A DNA stretch of 64,000 nucleotides from assembly GCF_018130385.1 (NCBI RefSeq), contig NZ_JAFCLU010000015.1, positions 62,001-126,000 on the forward strand. The letters run 5' to 3'. The DNA is from Bradyrhizobium sp. AUGA SZCCT0283 (GTDB lineage Bacteria > Pseudomonadota > Alphaproteobacteria > Rhizobiales > Xanthobacteraceae). Under the pieces are notes generated by a model, which was not told where the DNA came from, made no database searches, and saw only the letters and a list, made by a program, of their open reading frames with translations. The position numbers and the translations under genes were made by a program. This document shows, one piece after another, positions 7,145 through 15,971 of the stretch (the first letter of the stretch is position 1; every line of letters starts with the position of its first letter).

Positions 7145-8677
7145 TTACAACGGCAAATTGTCGTGCTTCTTCGCCGGCATCTCGACCTTCTTGTCTTTCA
7201 GCATCGCCAATGCCCGCGCGATCCGCTTCCTTGTCGAATGCGGCATGATGACGTCGTCGATGTAGCCGCGCTCCGCGGCTATGAACGGCGATAAAAACCG
7301 GTCTTCGTATTCCTTGGTGCGCTTGGCGATCGCATCGGGATCGTTCATGTCGCTGCGGAAGATGATTTCCACCGCGCCCTTGGCGCCCATCACCGCGATC
7401 TGCGCGGTCGGCCAAGCGTAGTTCATGTCGGCACCGATTTCCTTGGACGCCATGACGTCGAAGGCGCCGCCATAGGCTTTGCGGGTGATGACGGTGACGA
7501 GCGGCACCGTGCATTGCGAGTAGGCGAACAGCAGTTTCGCGCCGTGCTTGATCAGGCCGCCATATTCCTGGGCGGTGCCCGGCAGGAAACCCGGCACGTC
7601 GACAAAGGTCACGATCGGGATGTTGAAGGCGTCGCAGAAGCGGACGAAGCGCGCGGCTTTCCGGGAAGCATCGGAGTCGAGCACGCCCGCCAGCACCATC
7701 GGCTGGTTGGCGACGAAGCCAACCGTGCGGCCGGCGATGCGGCCGAAGCCGGTGACGATGTTTCGGGCAAAGGTTTCCGAGATTTCGAAGAAGTCGCCCT
7801 CGTCCACGACCTTGCTGATCAGCTCCTTCATGTCATAGGGCTTGTTCGGATTGTCGGGAATCAGCGTATCGAGCGACATGTCCACGCGCTCGATGTCGTC
7901 AAAGCTCGGCCATTCCGGCACGCCGTCGGTGTTGTTGGACGGCAGGAAGTCGATCAGCCGGCGCATCTGCAAGAGCGTCTCGACGTCGTTCTCGAAGGCG
8001 CCATCCGCGATCGAGGAGCGCGTCGCGTGCACCGAGGCGCCGCCGAGTTCTTCGGCCGTGACCACCTCGTTGGTGACGGTCTTCACCACGTCGGGGCCGG
8101 TGACGAACATGTAAGAGGTGTTCTTCACCATGAAGATGAAGTCGGTCATGGCGGGCGAATAGACGTCGCCGCCGGCGCACGGGCCCATGATGACGGAGAT
8201 CTGCGGGATCACGCCCGAGGCGATGACGTTGCGGCGGAACACGTAGGAATAGCCCGCGAGCGCCGCCACGCCCTCCTGGATGCGCGCGCCGCCGGCGTCA
8301 TAGAGGCCGATGATCGGCGCCCTCGCCTTCATCGCCATGTCCTGCAGTTTGGTGATCTTCAGCGCATGGGTCTCGGACAGCGAGCCGCCGAACACGGTGA
8401 AATCCTTGGCGAAGACAAACGTCTTGCGGCCGTTGACCGTGCCCCAGCCGGTGACGACGCCGTCGCCCGGCACTTTTGACTTCTCCATGCCGAATTCGGT
8501 CGAACGGTGCTCGACGAACATGTCGAATTCCTCGAACGAGCCCTTGTCGAGCAGCAGCTCGATGCGCTCCCGCGCGGTCAATTTTCCGCGGGCGTGCTGC
8601 GCCTCGATGCGCTTTTCGCCGCCGCCGAGCTTGGCGCCGGCGCGCCGTTCTTCGAGGGTGTCCAGGATATCCTTCAT
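7145..8677 (-). CDS. pccB: Propionyl-CoA carboxylase beta subunit (carboxyltransferase)
   Basis: 510 residues, the usual family length. It transfers carboxyl from carboxybiotin to propionyl-CoA to make methylmalonyl-CoA. Both carboxyltransferase lobes are present: the N-lobe with GWGTVNGRKTFVFAKDFTVF and the acyl-CoA oxyanion-hole segment YDAGGARIQEGVAALAGY, and the C-lobe with VGFVANQPMVLAGVLDSDAS, FVDVPGFLPGTAQEYGGLI and TRKAYGGAFDVMASKEIGAD. The C-terminal RKRIARALAMLKDKK is typical. The biotin-carrying alpha subunit (pccA) is not adjacent. The gene converges on the VOC gene across the palindromic repeat at 7050-7139. Confidence 0.95.
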   Translation of the reverse strand: MKDILDTLEERRAGAKLGGGEKRIEAQHARGKLTARERIELLLDKGSFEEFDMFVEHRSTEFGMEKSKVPGDGVVTGWGTVNGRKTFVFAKDFTVFGGSLSETHALKITKLQDMAMKARAPIIGLYDAGGARIQEGVAALAGYSYVFRRNVIASGVIPQISVIMGPCAGGDVYSPAMTDFIFMVKNTSYMFVTGPDVVKTVTNEVVTAEELGGASVHATRSSIADGAFENDVETLLQMRRLIDFLPSNNTDGVPEWPSFDDIERVDMSLDTLIPDNPNKPYDMKELISKVVDEGDFFEISETFARNIVTGFGRIAGRTVGFVANQPMVLAGVLDSDASRKAARFVRFCDAFNIPIVTFVDVPGFLPGTAQEYGGLIKHGAKLLFAYSQCTVPLVTVITRKAYGGAFDVMASKEIGADMNYAWPTAQIAVMGAKGAVEIIFRSDMNDPDAIAKRTKEYEDRFLSPFIAAERGYIDDVIMPHSTRKRIARALAMLKDKKVEMPAKKHDNLPL

Positions 8678-8810
8678 GCTGCTTCCGCCCGTCTGTAGGT
8701 CGATTTAAGGGCCTTCTAACACGGCATTTTCCGATCCGGAAACGCCCCTTCCGGCCTCTGGTACCGCCATCCGGCACGCCCTATATGCCCTTCCTGATCA
8801 GGGGAACGGA

Positions 8811-9224
8811 ATGACCGATACTACAAGCGCCGAGGCGTCGGGCGCCGTTACCGGAGGCCCGCGAATGGTGCTCCGGCTGGAAGGATTAGCGCTCTTTATC
8901 GGTATGACGCTGCTTTATTATATCTGGGACGGCGACTGGCGGGTTTACGCCCTGCTGTTCTTCGTGCCCGACCTCAGCTTTGCGGCCTACCTGTCGGGAC
9001 CGCGTTTCGGCGCGCTCGTCTACAACGCCGTGCACAGCTATCTGGCGCCCGTCGCGATGATGACCGGCGGATTCGCCACCGCCTCGCCGCTTATTCTCTC
9101 GATCGCCATGATCTGGCTGGCCCATATCGGCTTCGACCGCGCACTCGGCTACGGCCTGAAATACGCCAGCGGTTTTGGCTTCACCCATCTGGGGCGGATC
9201 GGGAAGCCGTCGACCAAGGGTTAG
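8811..9224 (+). CDS. DUF4260-type small membrane protein
   Basis: 137 residues with three to four hydrophobic helices (LALFIGMTLLYYIW, VYALLFFVPDLSFAAYL, LILSIAMIWLAHIGFD). The conserved family signature FVPDLSFAAYLSGPRFGALV and the C-terminal HIGFDRALGYGLKYASGFGF are clear. The function of this family is unknown; it is an integral inner-membrane protein. A GGGGAACGG sequence precedes the ATG. It is divergent from pccB. Confidence 0.8.
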   Translation: MTDTTSAEASGAVTGGPRMVLRLEGLALFIGMTLLYYIWDGDWRVYALLFFVPDLSFAAYLSGPRFGALVYNAVHSYLAPVAMMTGGFATASPLILSIAMIWLAHIGFDRALGYGLKYASGFGFTHLGRIGKPSTKG

Positions 9225-9271
9225 GCCGGCGGTACGCTTGGGGTGAGCTGAACGCAGCGTCGCGCGATCGT

Positions 9272-9898
9272 CTACCGCTTCTCCTGTAACGTTCGCGCCA
9301 ATTGCGCGTGCGGGCGGTCGACGTTGAAAAAGAGCGTTACGGTTTGGTCTGAATCTGGCAACTTGACCTCGAACCGGTCGAAGGCGGATCCCCCATGGTT
9401 CACCCGTGCCTGCTTGACCGGCGTCAGCGACGCGGTCTCCAACACACTGTACTCTTCGTCGACTGCGATGACGACCAAGGCGGTATCCGGGCTCTTTCCG
9501 TCGCCCGACTTGAGCACGGAACTGAACAGCCCCAGGAACATCGCATACTCCCGCCGCGCCTCCTCCTCGTTACCCGCCTTCTTCAGGCAGAAGGCCGCAA
9601 TCTTGTGGGCTTCCATGTGGACGAAGTTGACCTCAAACACCTCCTTCGCGTGCGCCATCGCTGATGGGCAATCGCCGGCGTCGTAGGCCTTCTTCAGCTT
9701 GCTCAGGATCTCGACGACGCCGTAAGGCGCGTATTTTGAGCTGGCGGCATAAGCAAGACGAAACGCCGTGTAGTCGATCTCGATCTTGCCCGCGACGTAG
9801 TCGTCGTAGGACGGCTCGGCCGCGCGCGCGTTACCCGACGGCAGGGCCAGTCCGACCAGGAGCAAGACGACGCCTGCGGCCCGTGAAATGATGGCCAT
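9272..9898 (-). CDS. Exported DUF4919-like protein
   Basis: 208 residues. The start at 9898 has GGAGGAAACGC directly upstream, giving a signal peptide (hydrophobic core AAGVVLLLVGLAL, cleavage after ARA). The mature part has IDYTAFRLAYAASSKYAPYG near its N-terminus, then a helical hairpin with AHAKEVFEVNFVHMEAHKIA and CLKKAGNEEEARREYAMFLG, resembling a tetratricopeptide-like fold, and a beta-rich end. This matches the DUF4919 family as I know it; function is unknown, probably periplasmic. It is divergent from the hydrolase gene at 10043. Confidence 0.7.
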   Translation of the reverse strand: MAIISRAAGVVLLLVGLALPSGNARAAEPSYDDYVAGKIEIDYTAFRLAYAASSKYAPYGVVEILSKLKKAYDAGDCPSAMAHAKEVFEVNFVHMEAHKIAAFCLKKAGNEEEARREYAMFLGLFSSVLKSGDGKSPDTALVVIAVDEEYSVLETASLTPVKQARVNHGGSAFDRFEVKLPDSDQTVTLFFNVDRPHAQLARTLQEKR

Positions 9899-10042
9899 GC
9901 GTTTCCTCCAAGCTGTATCGATACTCCCCGGTTTCCGGGGCTCCCGCAAGGCGTGACGCACCGGCGCATTGCCGGCGCAAATTGACAGCCTACCCCCTGC
10001 TTGATCTAGTTGCGGCCATAAATAAAACACTGGGGGAAACGG

Positions 10043-11044
10043 ATGCTGACGAATTGGCGCGTGGCGGCTGCGGCCGCGGTTTTCTGCACGGGATTGTTGG
10101 TCACCTGCATCGAAACATCAGCGCAATCGATGCCGAAAGACGTCGCCGCGCGCACCGAAATCTACGCGATCCCGTCGCTGACGATTTCCGACCAGCAATT
10201 CCTCACCGGCGACGCCAACGGCAAGCAGGTCACCGTCGCCGGCGAATTCCGCATCGCGCAAGGAAGCGGAAAACTTCCCGTCGTGGTGCTGATGCATGGG
10301 TCGAGCGGCGTCGGAGCCGGCATGGATCCGTGGGTGCGCCATTTCAATGCGATGGGGATTTCGACCTTCGTCATCGACGGCTTCAGCGGCCGCGGGCTGA
10401 CGGCGGTCGGCCCCAACCAGGCCCTGCTCGGCCGGCTCAATTTCATCGTCGACATCTACCGCTCGCTGGAAATCCTCGCCAAGCACCCGCGCGTCGACCC
10501 TGATCGCATCGTGCTGATGGGATTTTCGCGCGGCGGACAGGCCACGCTCTACGCCAGCCTCGAACGCTTCCACAAGCTGTGGAACAAGTCCGGCGCGCAG
10601 TTCGCCGCCTACATTCCGTTCTATCCGGATTGCTCGACCAGCTATGCCAGCGACGCCGAGACCGTGGCGCGTCCGATCCGGATCTTTCATGGCACGCCCG
10701 ACGACTACAACCCCGTCGCAACTTGCAAGGCCTATCTCGCCCGCCTGCAGGAAGCCAGGCGCGATGCGGTGCTGACGGAATATCCGGATTCCGCACATGG
10801 CTTCGATGCCGGCCTGCTCGGCCTCAGCACGGTCAACGTTTCGACCAATGCCCAGTCGGCGCGGAATTGCCGCCTTAGGGAAGGCGAAGCCGGCGTGTTG
10901 ATGAACGACGATACGAAGGCCCCCTTCACCTACAAGGACGCCTGCATCGCGCTCAATCCGCATGTCGGCGGCAATCCGGCGACCGCGCAGGAAGCGCGCA
11001 AGGCGGTGAGCGAATTCCTGCAGGCGTTGCTCAAGCTGGGGTAG
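10043..11044 (+). CDS. Exported alpha/beta hydrolase of the dienelactone hydrolase family
   Basis: 333 residues with a signal peptide (VAAAAAVFCTGLLVTC, AQS cleavage near residue 28). The alpha/beta hydrolase core shows VVLMHGSSGVGAGMDPW, the nucleophile elbow MGFSRGGQATLY (Ser 162), a likely acid in HGTPDDYNPV and the catalytic His in DSAHGFDAG. The predicted location is periplasmic; the substrate is unknown. Four or more cysteines in the second half (PDCSTSY, VATCKAY, RNCRLR, DACIAL) could form disulfides, consistent with export. GGGGGAAACGG precedes the ATG. Confidence 0.85.
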   Translation: MLTNWRVAAAAAVFCTGLLVTCIETSAQSMPKDVAARTEIYAIPSLTISDQQFLTGDANGKQVTVAGEFRIAQGSGKLPVVVLMHGSSGVGAGMDPWVRHFNAMGISTFVIDGFSGRGLTAVGPNQALLGRLNFIVDIYRSLEILAKHPRVDPDRIVLMGFSRGGQATLYASLERFHKLWNKSGAQFAAYIPFYPDCSTSYASDAETVARPIRIFHGTPDDYNPVATCKAYLARLQEARRDAVLTEYPDSAHGFDAGLLGLSTVNVSTNAQSARNCRLREGEAGVLMNDDTKAPFTYKDACIALNPHVGGNPATAQEARKAVSEFLQALLKLG

Positions 11045-11146
11045 CGGCGGCAACGGAACCCGCCGCACGAGCCGGGCGGCGGTGGAACCGATGAACCCGC
11101 AGGCGATTCCGGCGTTGATGGCCATACCGAAATGGAGGCCATCAAG

Positions 11147-11635
11147 ATGCCTGGATCCAATCTCACACGGACGGCGCTGCTGCTCGCATCGCTATCGCTG
11201 GCCGGCGGCGCGGCGCTGGCCGCACCTGCCTCGCCTTTCATCGCCATGGCGGGCACATGGTCGGGTGGCGGCGTGCTCAGCACCACCGACGGCCAGCAGG
11301 AGCAATTGCGCTGCCGCGCGGCGTACGACGTCGACGGCGCCGGCGACCAGCTTCGGCTCAATCTGACATGCGCGAGCGCGAGCTACAAATTCGATCTCGC
11401 AAGCGAGGTTGAATACCGCGGCGGCGCGATCAGGGGTTCATGGACCGAAGCAAGCCGCAACGCTTCCGGTACCCTTTCCGGGCGCGCCGCCGGCGATCAC
11501 GTCGAGGCCGCAGCAAGAGGCGACAGCTTCTCGGCCAACCTGTCGCTAACGACGCGCGGCGGCCGCCAGATGGTGTCCATCCAGCCTCAGGGCACCAACG
11601 TTACGTCCGTTTCGTTGGCGCTGAACCGGCGTTAG
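11147..11635 (+). CDS. Small exported protein, unknown
   Basis: 162 residues from the ATG at 11147, which has GGAGGCCATCAAG before it. A signal peptide (LLLASLSLAGGAALA, cleavage at ALA-APAS) precedes a beta-rich domain containing FIAMAGTWSGGGVLSTTDGQ, CRAAYDV, LNLTCASASYKFDL, two cysteines likely disulfide-bonded, and GRQMVSIQPQGTNVTSVSLA. The WSGGG start and beta pattern resemble small periplasmic proteins of rhizobia. No catalytic motif is visible. It lies downstream of the hydrolase gene in the same direction, about 100 nt apart. Confidence 0.75.
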   Translation: MPGSNLTRTALLLASLSLAGGAALAAPASPFIAMAGTWSGGGVLSTTDGQQEQLRCRAAYDVDGAGDQLRLNLTCASASYKFDLASEVEYRGGAIRGSWTEASRNASGTLSGRAAGDHVEAAARGDSFSANLSLTTRGGRQMVSIQPQGTNVTSVSLALNRR

Positions 11636-11686
11636 CGGGATCGGCAAGGCGACGCTGCGCCACGATCCGGCGCACGGCGATCCAGT

Positions 11687-13060
11687 CTACGGCAGCCGTT
11701 TGCCCGGCATATGCTTGCCGTTCTGATGCAGCGTCAGCGACGGCGCCACGCCGCCTTCGGGCCGGTCGAAGCTGACCTGGGCGTTGACCACGCGATAGAA
11801 AAACTCGGTCTCGCTCTCGGCATAGACTTCGAACTCAGCCTGCGCCGTCGCCTGAATGTACAGGCGCCCGCCATCGGGGCGTACCGTCAGGATAAAGGTC
11901 GGCGATATTTCGTAGCGGCCGGCATAGGTTGCGAGCACCGCCGGATCGACCGCCACCTCGCGGCGAAGTTTTGGGGGCGGGTATGCCGCGTTCACCAGAT
12001 GTGTTCCCAGCAAGGTATTGGGGCCATAGTCGGCGGCATTGGAGAGGAGAATGCAGTTTCGCCGCGTCTTTGTCGAATAGCCGATGAACGTGGCATAGCC
12101 GGCGGTGCCGCCATCCTTCCAGACCAGTTCGTCGCCGAACCGCGAAGCGACAAACCAGCCCGAAGCCACATCGCGCTGATCGGCCCTTGGACGGCGCTCG
12201 GCAAGCGCCAACTTCTGCGCGGCGGCCACAGGCCCATCCTTGGGCTCCAGGCACATCTGGAGAAACTTGAGCAGGTCGTTCGCCGTCGAACGAAGCGCGC
12301 CGGCGCCGGCGAGCACCGAAAAATCCCAGTTCGCGACGGGGGCAAGACCCATGTTGTGGCCGCGCGCCAGACGCTGCTGCATCGAACTGGAAAGCGTGAT
12401 GCGCGTGTCGTCCATTCCGAGCGGCGCGCAAATCCGCGAGACGACGAGTTCCTCATAGCTCCTGCCGGCGCGCAGCTCGAGGATATGACCGAGCAGGCCG
12501 AAGCCCAGATTGGCATATTCGTAATGCTTGCCCGGCTTGAAGCCGAGCTTGTGGTTCGACAGGTAGTCGTAGAGCCGCTCGGCCGTGTAATCCACGTAGG
12601 GATTCTTCGGATCCTTCGGCGCGAAATTGGACGGCATCCGCGGCAGGCCCGATGTGTAGGTCGCAAGATCAAGCAGGGTAATCGGCGCGCCTTCGAACTC
12701 GGGCATCCTGACGCTGCCAGGCAAGAACTTGGCCGCGGGATCGTCCGGCGCCACCTCGCCCCGCAGCACCATGTCGGCAAACAACAGCGCCGTGAACACC
12801 TTGGTGATCGAGCCGATCTCGAAAACCGTGTCACCATCGAGCGGGCGATTGTTCGCCGAATCGGCTTGCCCATAGGCCGTGACGCTGCGCCTGTCACTGT
12901 CGAGGAAAGCCGCAACGACGCCCAGCGTTTCACGCCCGACATCCACCCTCTCCTTGAGGATGGCGGCAACATCCTGCTCCGGTGAGGTCTGGGCCCAGCC
13001 CCAGGCTGGCCGAAGCGAAAGCGCCAAGCCTCCCAGCAATACCGAGCGACGATGCGGCAT
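11687..13060 (-). CDS. Serine beta-lactamase/penicillin-binding-like hydrolase (class C-like fold), exported
   Basis: 457 residues. The N-terminus MPHRRSVLLGG with a hydrophobic core looks like a signal peptide with a twin Arg. The serine-hydrolase motifs are present: SITK (Ser 84 nucleophile, Lys 87), YAN (182-184) and a third-box-like KDGGTAGY at about 310. An extra C-terminal beta domain (about 360-457, YAGRYEISPTFILTV and onward) is typical of esterase/peptidase members rather than true AmpC. Substrates could be esters, D-amino-acid peptides or beta-lactams. It is 77 nt downstream of an OXA-type gene in the same direction. Confidence 0.85.
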   Translation of the reverse strand: MPHRRSVLLGGLALSLRPAWGWAQTSPEQDVAAILKERVDVGRETLGVVAAFLDSDRRSVTAYGQADSANNRPLDGDTVFEIGSITKVFTALLFADMVLRGEVAPDDPAAKFLPGSVRMPEFEGAPITLLDLATYTSGLPRMPSNFAPKDPKNPYVDYTAERLYDYLSNHKLGFKPGKHYEYANLGFGLLGHILELRAGRSYEELVVSRICAPLGMDDTRITLSSSMQQRLARGHNMGLAPVANWDFSVLAGAGALRSTANDLLKFLQMCLEPKDGPVAAAQKLALAERRPRADQRDVASGWFVASRFGDELVWKDGGTAGYATFIGYSTKTRRNCILLSNAADYGPNTLLGTHLVNAAYPPPKLRREVAVDPAVLATYAGRYEISPTFILTVRPDGGRLYIQATAQAEFEVYAESETEFFYRVVNAQVSFDRPEGGVAPSLTLHQNGKHMPGKRLP

Positions 13061-13137
13061 GCACAGCCCCGTGGTGGTCAGGGCATGCTAGTGCAACTCG
13101 CTCCCGCGCACCAGCCAGCCCGGCGCGGATCCGTCGA

Positions 13138-13956
13138 TCAAATCGCCACGATGTCGGCGAGGCACTGCTGCACCACCGTCATGCGTGCGGCGATGTGGCT
13201 TTGCTCCTTGCAGTCCATGTTCATGGCGAACACCGTCTGCTGGCTGCCCTTCTCGGCCCAGCCGACCATCCAGCCCAGTGACGGCTTGCCCGCTTCCGCG
13301 CCCAGAAGGCCGCTCTTGGTGCGGATGGTGGCGTCGCCGACCTTCGTCACGGTGAGGATGTCGCGGGTCAATTCCTGGCTGCGCTTGGAGACCGGCAGCA
13401 CGCCGCGGCGCAGCCGGTCGAGGAAATCGATCTGCTGGATGGGATCGATCCGCAGGTTTCCGGTCAGCCAGAACTGGTCGATGCCGCCGCCGATGTCGCG
13501 GTTGCCGTAGTCGAACAGGTCGACATATTTCTGCATCCGCTCCTGCCCGATGCGCCGGGCGATTTCCTGATAGACCGGCACCGCGGACACCGCGATCGCC
13601 GAGCGCAGCGTGTGGTCCTTGTTCCAGGGCTCGATGCTGCGCGTCACCCCGTCCCACTTGAAGACGTCCTTGTCGGGGTCCTCGACCACGCCGGTCTCCA
13701 GCGCAATGACCGAATTCGGAATCTTGAAGGTCGAGGCCGGCAGCCTGCCCTCGCCCGAGCGCACCTTGTCGCTGGCGATGATGAGGTAGTCGTCCACCTT
13801 GTAGCCAACGAAGGTGCCTGTCGTGCCGAGGTCGAAAAACCGCTTGGCCAGATCGTCGCGAAACTCGCTGCGCTGATAGGAGACATTGGCGAAACTGCGG
13901 TTGGGAAGAATGCTCGCGGCTGTGAGAAGACCGAGCGCATGGCGGCGATTGATCAC
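13138..13956 (-). CDS. Class D (OXA-type) beta-lactamase
   Basis: 272 residues. All class D boxes are intact: STFK (Ser 75, Lys 78, the lysine normally carboxylated), SAV (124-126), YGN (150-152), WLTG (Trp 163) and KSG (214-216). The N-terminus MINRRHALGLLTAASIL with a twin Arg and a short hydrophobic core suggests export to the periplasm. The start codon is GTG at 13954-13956. No integron, insertion sequence or attC site is near, so it appears to be a resident chromosomal gene. It lies upstream of a class C-like serine hydrolase gene. Whether it confers resistance cannot be judged from sequence. Confidence 0.92.
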   Translation of the reverse strand: MINRRHALGLLTAASILPNRSFANVSYQRSEFRDDLAKRFFDLGTTGTFVGYKVDDYLIIASDKVRSGEGRLPASTFKIPNSVIALETGVVEDPDKDVFKWDGVTRSIEPWNKDHTLRSAIAVSAVPVYQEIARRIGQERMQKYVDLFDYGNRDIGGGIDQFWLTGNLRIDPIQQIDFLDRLRRGVLPVSKRSQELTRDILTVTKVGDATIRTKSGLLGAEAGKPSLGWMVGWAEKGSQQTVFAMNMDCKEQSHIAARMTVVQQCLADIVAI

Positions 13957-14036
13957 GGTGGTATCCGAACTGGTTGAGGGAATGCCGAGACGATGCAGAT
14001 GGCATCGTGGTAAAACAATGACAAGGGGAAGAGTGA

Positions 14037-14303
14037 CTACCGAATCCGGCCCGACAGCCGCAGCACGAAGATCAGCACTTCGGCGACCGCCTTGTAGAGT
14101 TCCGGCGGAATTTCGTCGCCGATCTCGACATGGGACAAGGCGCCCGCCAGCACCTCGTTCTCCTCGATCGGGATGTCATGTTCCCGGGCGAGTTCGACGA
14201 TCCTGGCGCCGATGACGCCCTTGCCCTTGGCGACGACCCGCGGCGCGCCGGTCTTGTCATAGTGCAGCGCGACCGCAAGCTTGCTCCTGGTATCGACGCT
14301 CAT
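14037..14303 (-). CDS. FlhB C-terminal-domain-like protein (stand-alone)
   Basis: 88 residues from the ATG at 14303. It resembles the cytoplasmic C-terminal half of FlhB/YscU, the flagellar type III export switch: AVALHYDKTGAPRVVAKGKG then GVIGARIVELAREHDIPIEE, VLAGALSHVEIGDEIPPELY and KAVAEVLIFV. In FlhB the equivalent of KTGAP is the autocleaved NPTH loop; here the NPTH motif itself is missing, as is usual for the stand-alone relatives. Its start overlaps the stop of the FliK-like gene by 4 nt, so the two are translationally linked. Confidence 0.85.
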   Translation of the reverse strand: MSVDTRSKLAVALHYDKTGAPRVVAKGKGVIGARIVELAREHDIPIEENEVLAGALSHVEIGDEIPPELYKAVAEVLIFVLRLSGRIR

Positions 14304-15901
14304 AGCGCACGGTCCAGAAAATGGCCGGCACGGGCGGCAGGCTCGGCCTGTGTCGGTGAGCCGTCGCGGATCACGATATCGCCGGGCTGAAGCTCGGCCC
14401 GGCTGAGCGCCTGGCTCAGTTGCGACGCGCCGGCGCGCAATTGCTCTGCCGTCGCCGGCCGTTCCGCCCAGATCCGCACCGAGGTCTTCTCGCCGGTGAG
14501 CGATACCAGCGCGTGAACCGGACCGGCCGGCTCGACGTCGAGCGAAAATCGCGCCCGCCACACCCGCTTGGCGGCCTCGACTTCCTGCTCGGCGCCATCG
14601 CGGGAAATCTCGAATTGCGCCATCGCCGTGCCCTGCGGCGTCGCAAAGGGAATTTCGAAATTCCAGCGCGGCACCGTCATGTCGGCCTTCGGCGCCGAAG
14701 TGTCGATACGGTCCGGCAAGGATGCCACTTGCAGCAGGGTCTGCCGCGCAATGGCGGCATCGGTGTCGTCGAGCAGGTGATGCGCGGTCGCCTCGAGCGG
14801 CGCATGCGGCGCGATGGTGGGCTGTGCGATGGGCTGGGCGGCCGGCAGCGCGCCGCGGATCGGCGGCGGCGGCGTGTTGGTGTGGAAGGTCACGTCCGCG
14901 CCGCGAACGTCTTTCGGCGTGGCGGCTGCGCGCAACGGGTTGCCAAGCTCCTGCAGCGCTTCCTGCAGCAGGTTCAAGGTCGCACCGGCCGAAGGTCCGG
15001 CGTCGAGCGCAGCCGCAAGCGGACTGCGAACGGCCTGGCCGGCCGGTGCGAGGTTGTCGGCGGTCGGCAGCCGTGCCTGCGGCAGCAGGATTTCCTGGAC
15101 ATCGAGATTGGGAGACGAAGACGGCGCAAGGTTCGGGGCGGTGGCCTGTGGCGGCGCAGCTTGCTGTGCCCCGGCCGGGGCCGCCGGGGTCGCAACCGTT
15201 GAATTGACGCCGAGCGCCGATTGCAGCGTCTGGCGAAGCACGATCAACGCGGCCTTGAGATCGGGAACGCCGCTCGGGGGGACTGAGCCTGCCGCGAGCG
15301 ACGCCTCGAGGAAGATTCCGGACTTCTGGAACGCCGTCTTGATGTCGCCGCCGCCGAGGTTTTGATCGAGGCTGGTCTGTTGCGCCAGCACCTGCGCGAT
15401 CGCCGCCTGCAATTTCGGCGGCAGGTTGCTGGCGGAAACCGCAGCACCAAGATTGGCAAACAGCGGCGCCAGGCTGTCCTGCTCGGTGACCGCGGCTTGC
15501 GCGGCCGCGGAGACGGCTGTGCGCTCCAGCGGCGTCAGCACGTTCTTCGGTGACACGATGGCCGGCCGACTGGCTGCCGCATCGGCCAGTGCATCGGGCG
15601 ACAAAGTAACGGCGTCGGCTGCTGACCCGGCGGCATCGCCGCCCTGCCCGACCATGGCGAGGCGGATGCCATCTTTGGTCTGCATGACCGCAAGCTGCAG
15701 GTTCTGGCCCTGCTGCAACGGAATTTCCGTGGCCACGTCGATCGAGAGGCTGGCGATCGCAATCCGCACCAGATCGGCGGACAGCACTTTCAGGACCTGC
15801 GCGTTGACCACGCTCCCCGGCTGCAGCACGAGCTCGGGCGCAATGCCGCCAGCCTCTTGGGCTGATAGCACCGGGAGAACGGGATTGATTGAGATCGCCA
15901 T
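14300..15901 (-). CDS. FliK-like protein with hook-length-control C-terminal domain
   Basis: 533 residues. A long Ala/Pro/Gln-rich N-terminal and central region (about 1-390), suited to an extended ruler or linker, is followed by a Flg_hook-like domain (about 400-520) with WNFEIPFATPQGTAMAQFEI, EVEAAKRVWRARFSLDVEPA and GPVHALVSLTGEKTSVRIWA. In flagellar FliK this domain contacts FlhB to switch export substrates. The FlhB-like gene directly downstream overlaps it by ATGA, which reinforces the pairing. No other flagellar genes are nearby, so this may be the second-type FliK/FlhB-like module. The N-terminal start at 15901 lacks a strong Shine-Dalgarno. Confidence 0.8.
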   Translation of the reverse strand: MAISINPVLPVLSAQEAGGIAPELVLQPGSVVNAQVLKVLSADLVRIAIASLSIDVATEIPLQQGQNLQLAVMQTKDGIRLAMVGQGGDAAGSAADAVTLSPDALADAAASRPAIVSPKNVLTPLERTAVSAAAQAAVTEQDSLAPLFANLGAAVSASNLPPKLQAAIAQVLAQQTSLDQNLGGGDIKTAFQKSGIFLEASLAAGSVPPSGVPDLKAALIVLRQTLQSALGVNSTVATPAAPAGAQQAAPPQATAPNLAPSSSPNLDVQEILLPQARLPTADNLAPAGQAVRSPLAAALDAGPSAGATLNLLQEALQELGNPLRAAATPKDVRGADVTFHTNTPPPPIRGALPAAQPIAQPTIAPHAPLEATAHHLLDDTDAAIARQTLLQVASLPDRIDTSAPKADMTVPRWNFEIPFATPQGTAMAQFEISRDGAEQEVEAAKRVWRARFSLDVEPAGPVHALVSLTGEKTSVRIWAERPATAEQLRAGASQLSQALSRAELQPGDIVIRDGSPTQAEPAARAGHFLDRAL

Positions 15902-15971
15902 GTCTGAGGTCTCGGCCAGGCTAGAGGCTAACCCGGCGGCGTAAACCTCTCGTTAACCCGACGGCGGAGGC

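Noticed and set aside
13138..13956. OXA gene as a recently acquired resistance cassette
   Set aside because: No attC site, integrase, insertion sequence or shift in base composition is visible around it.
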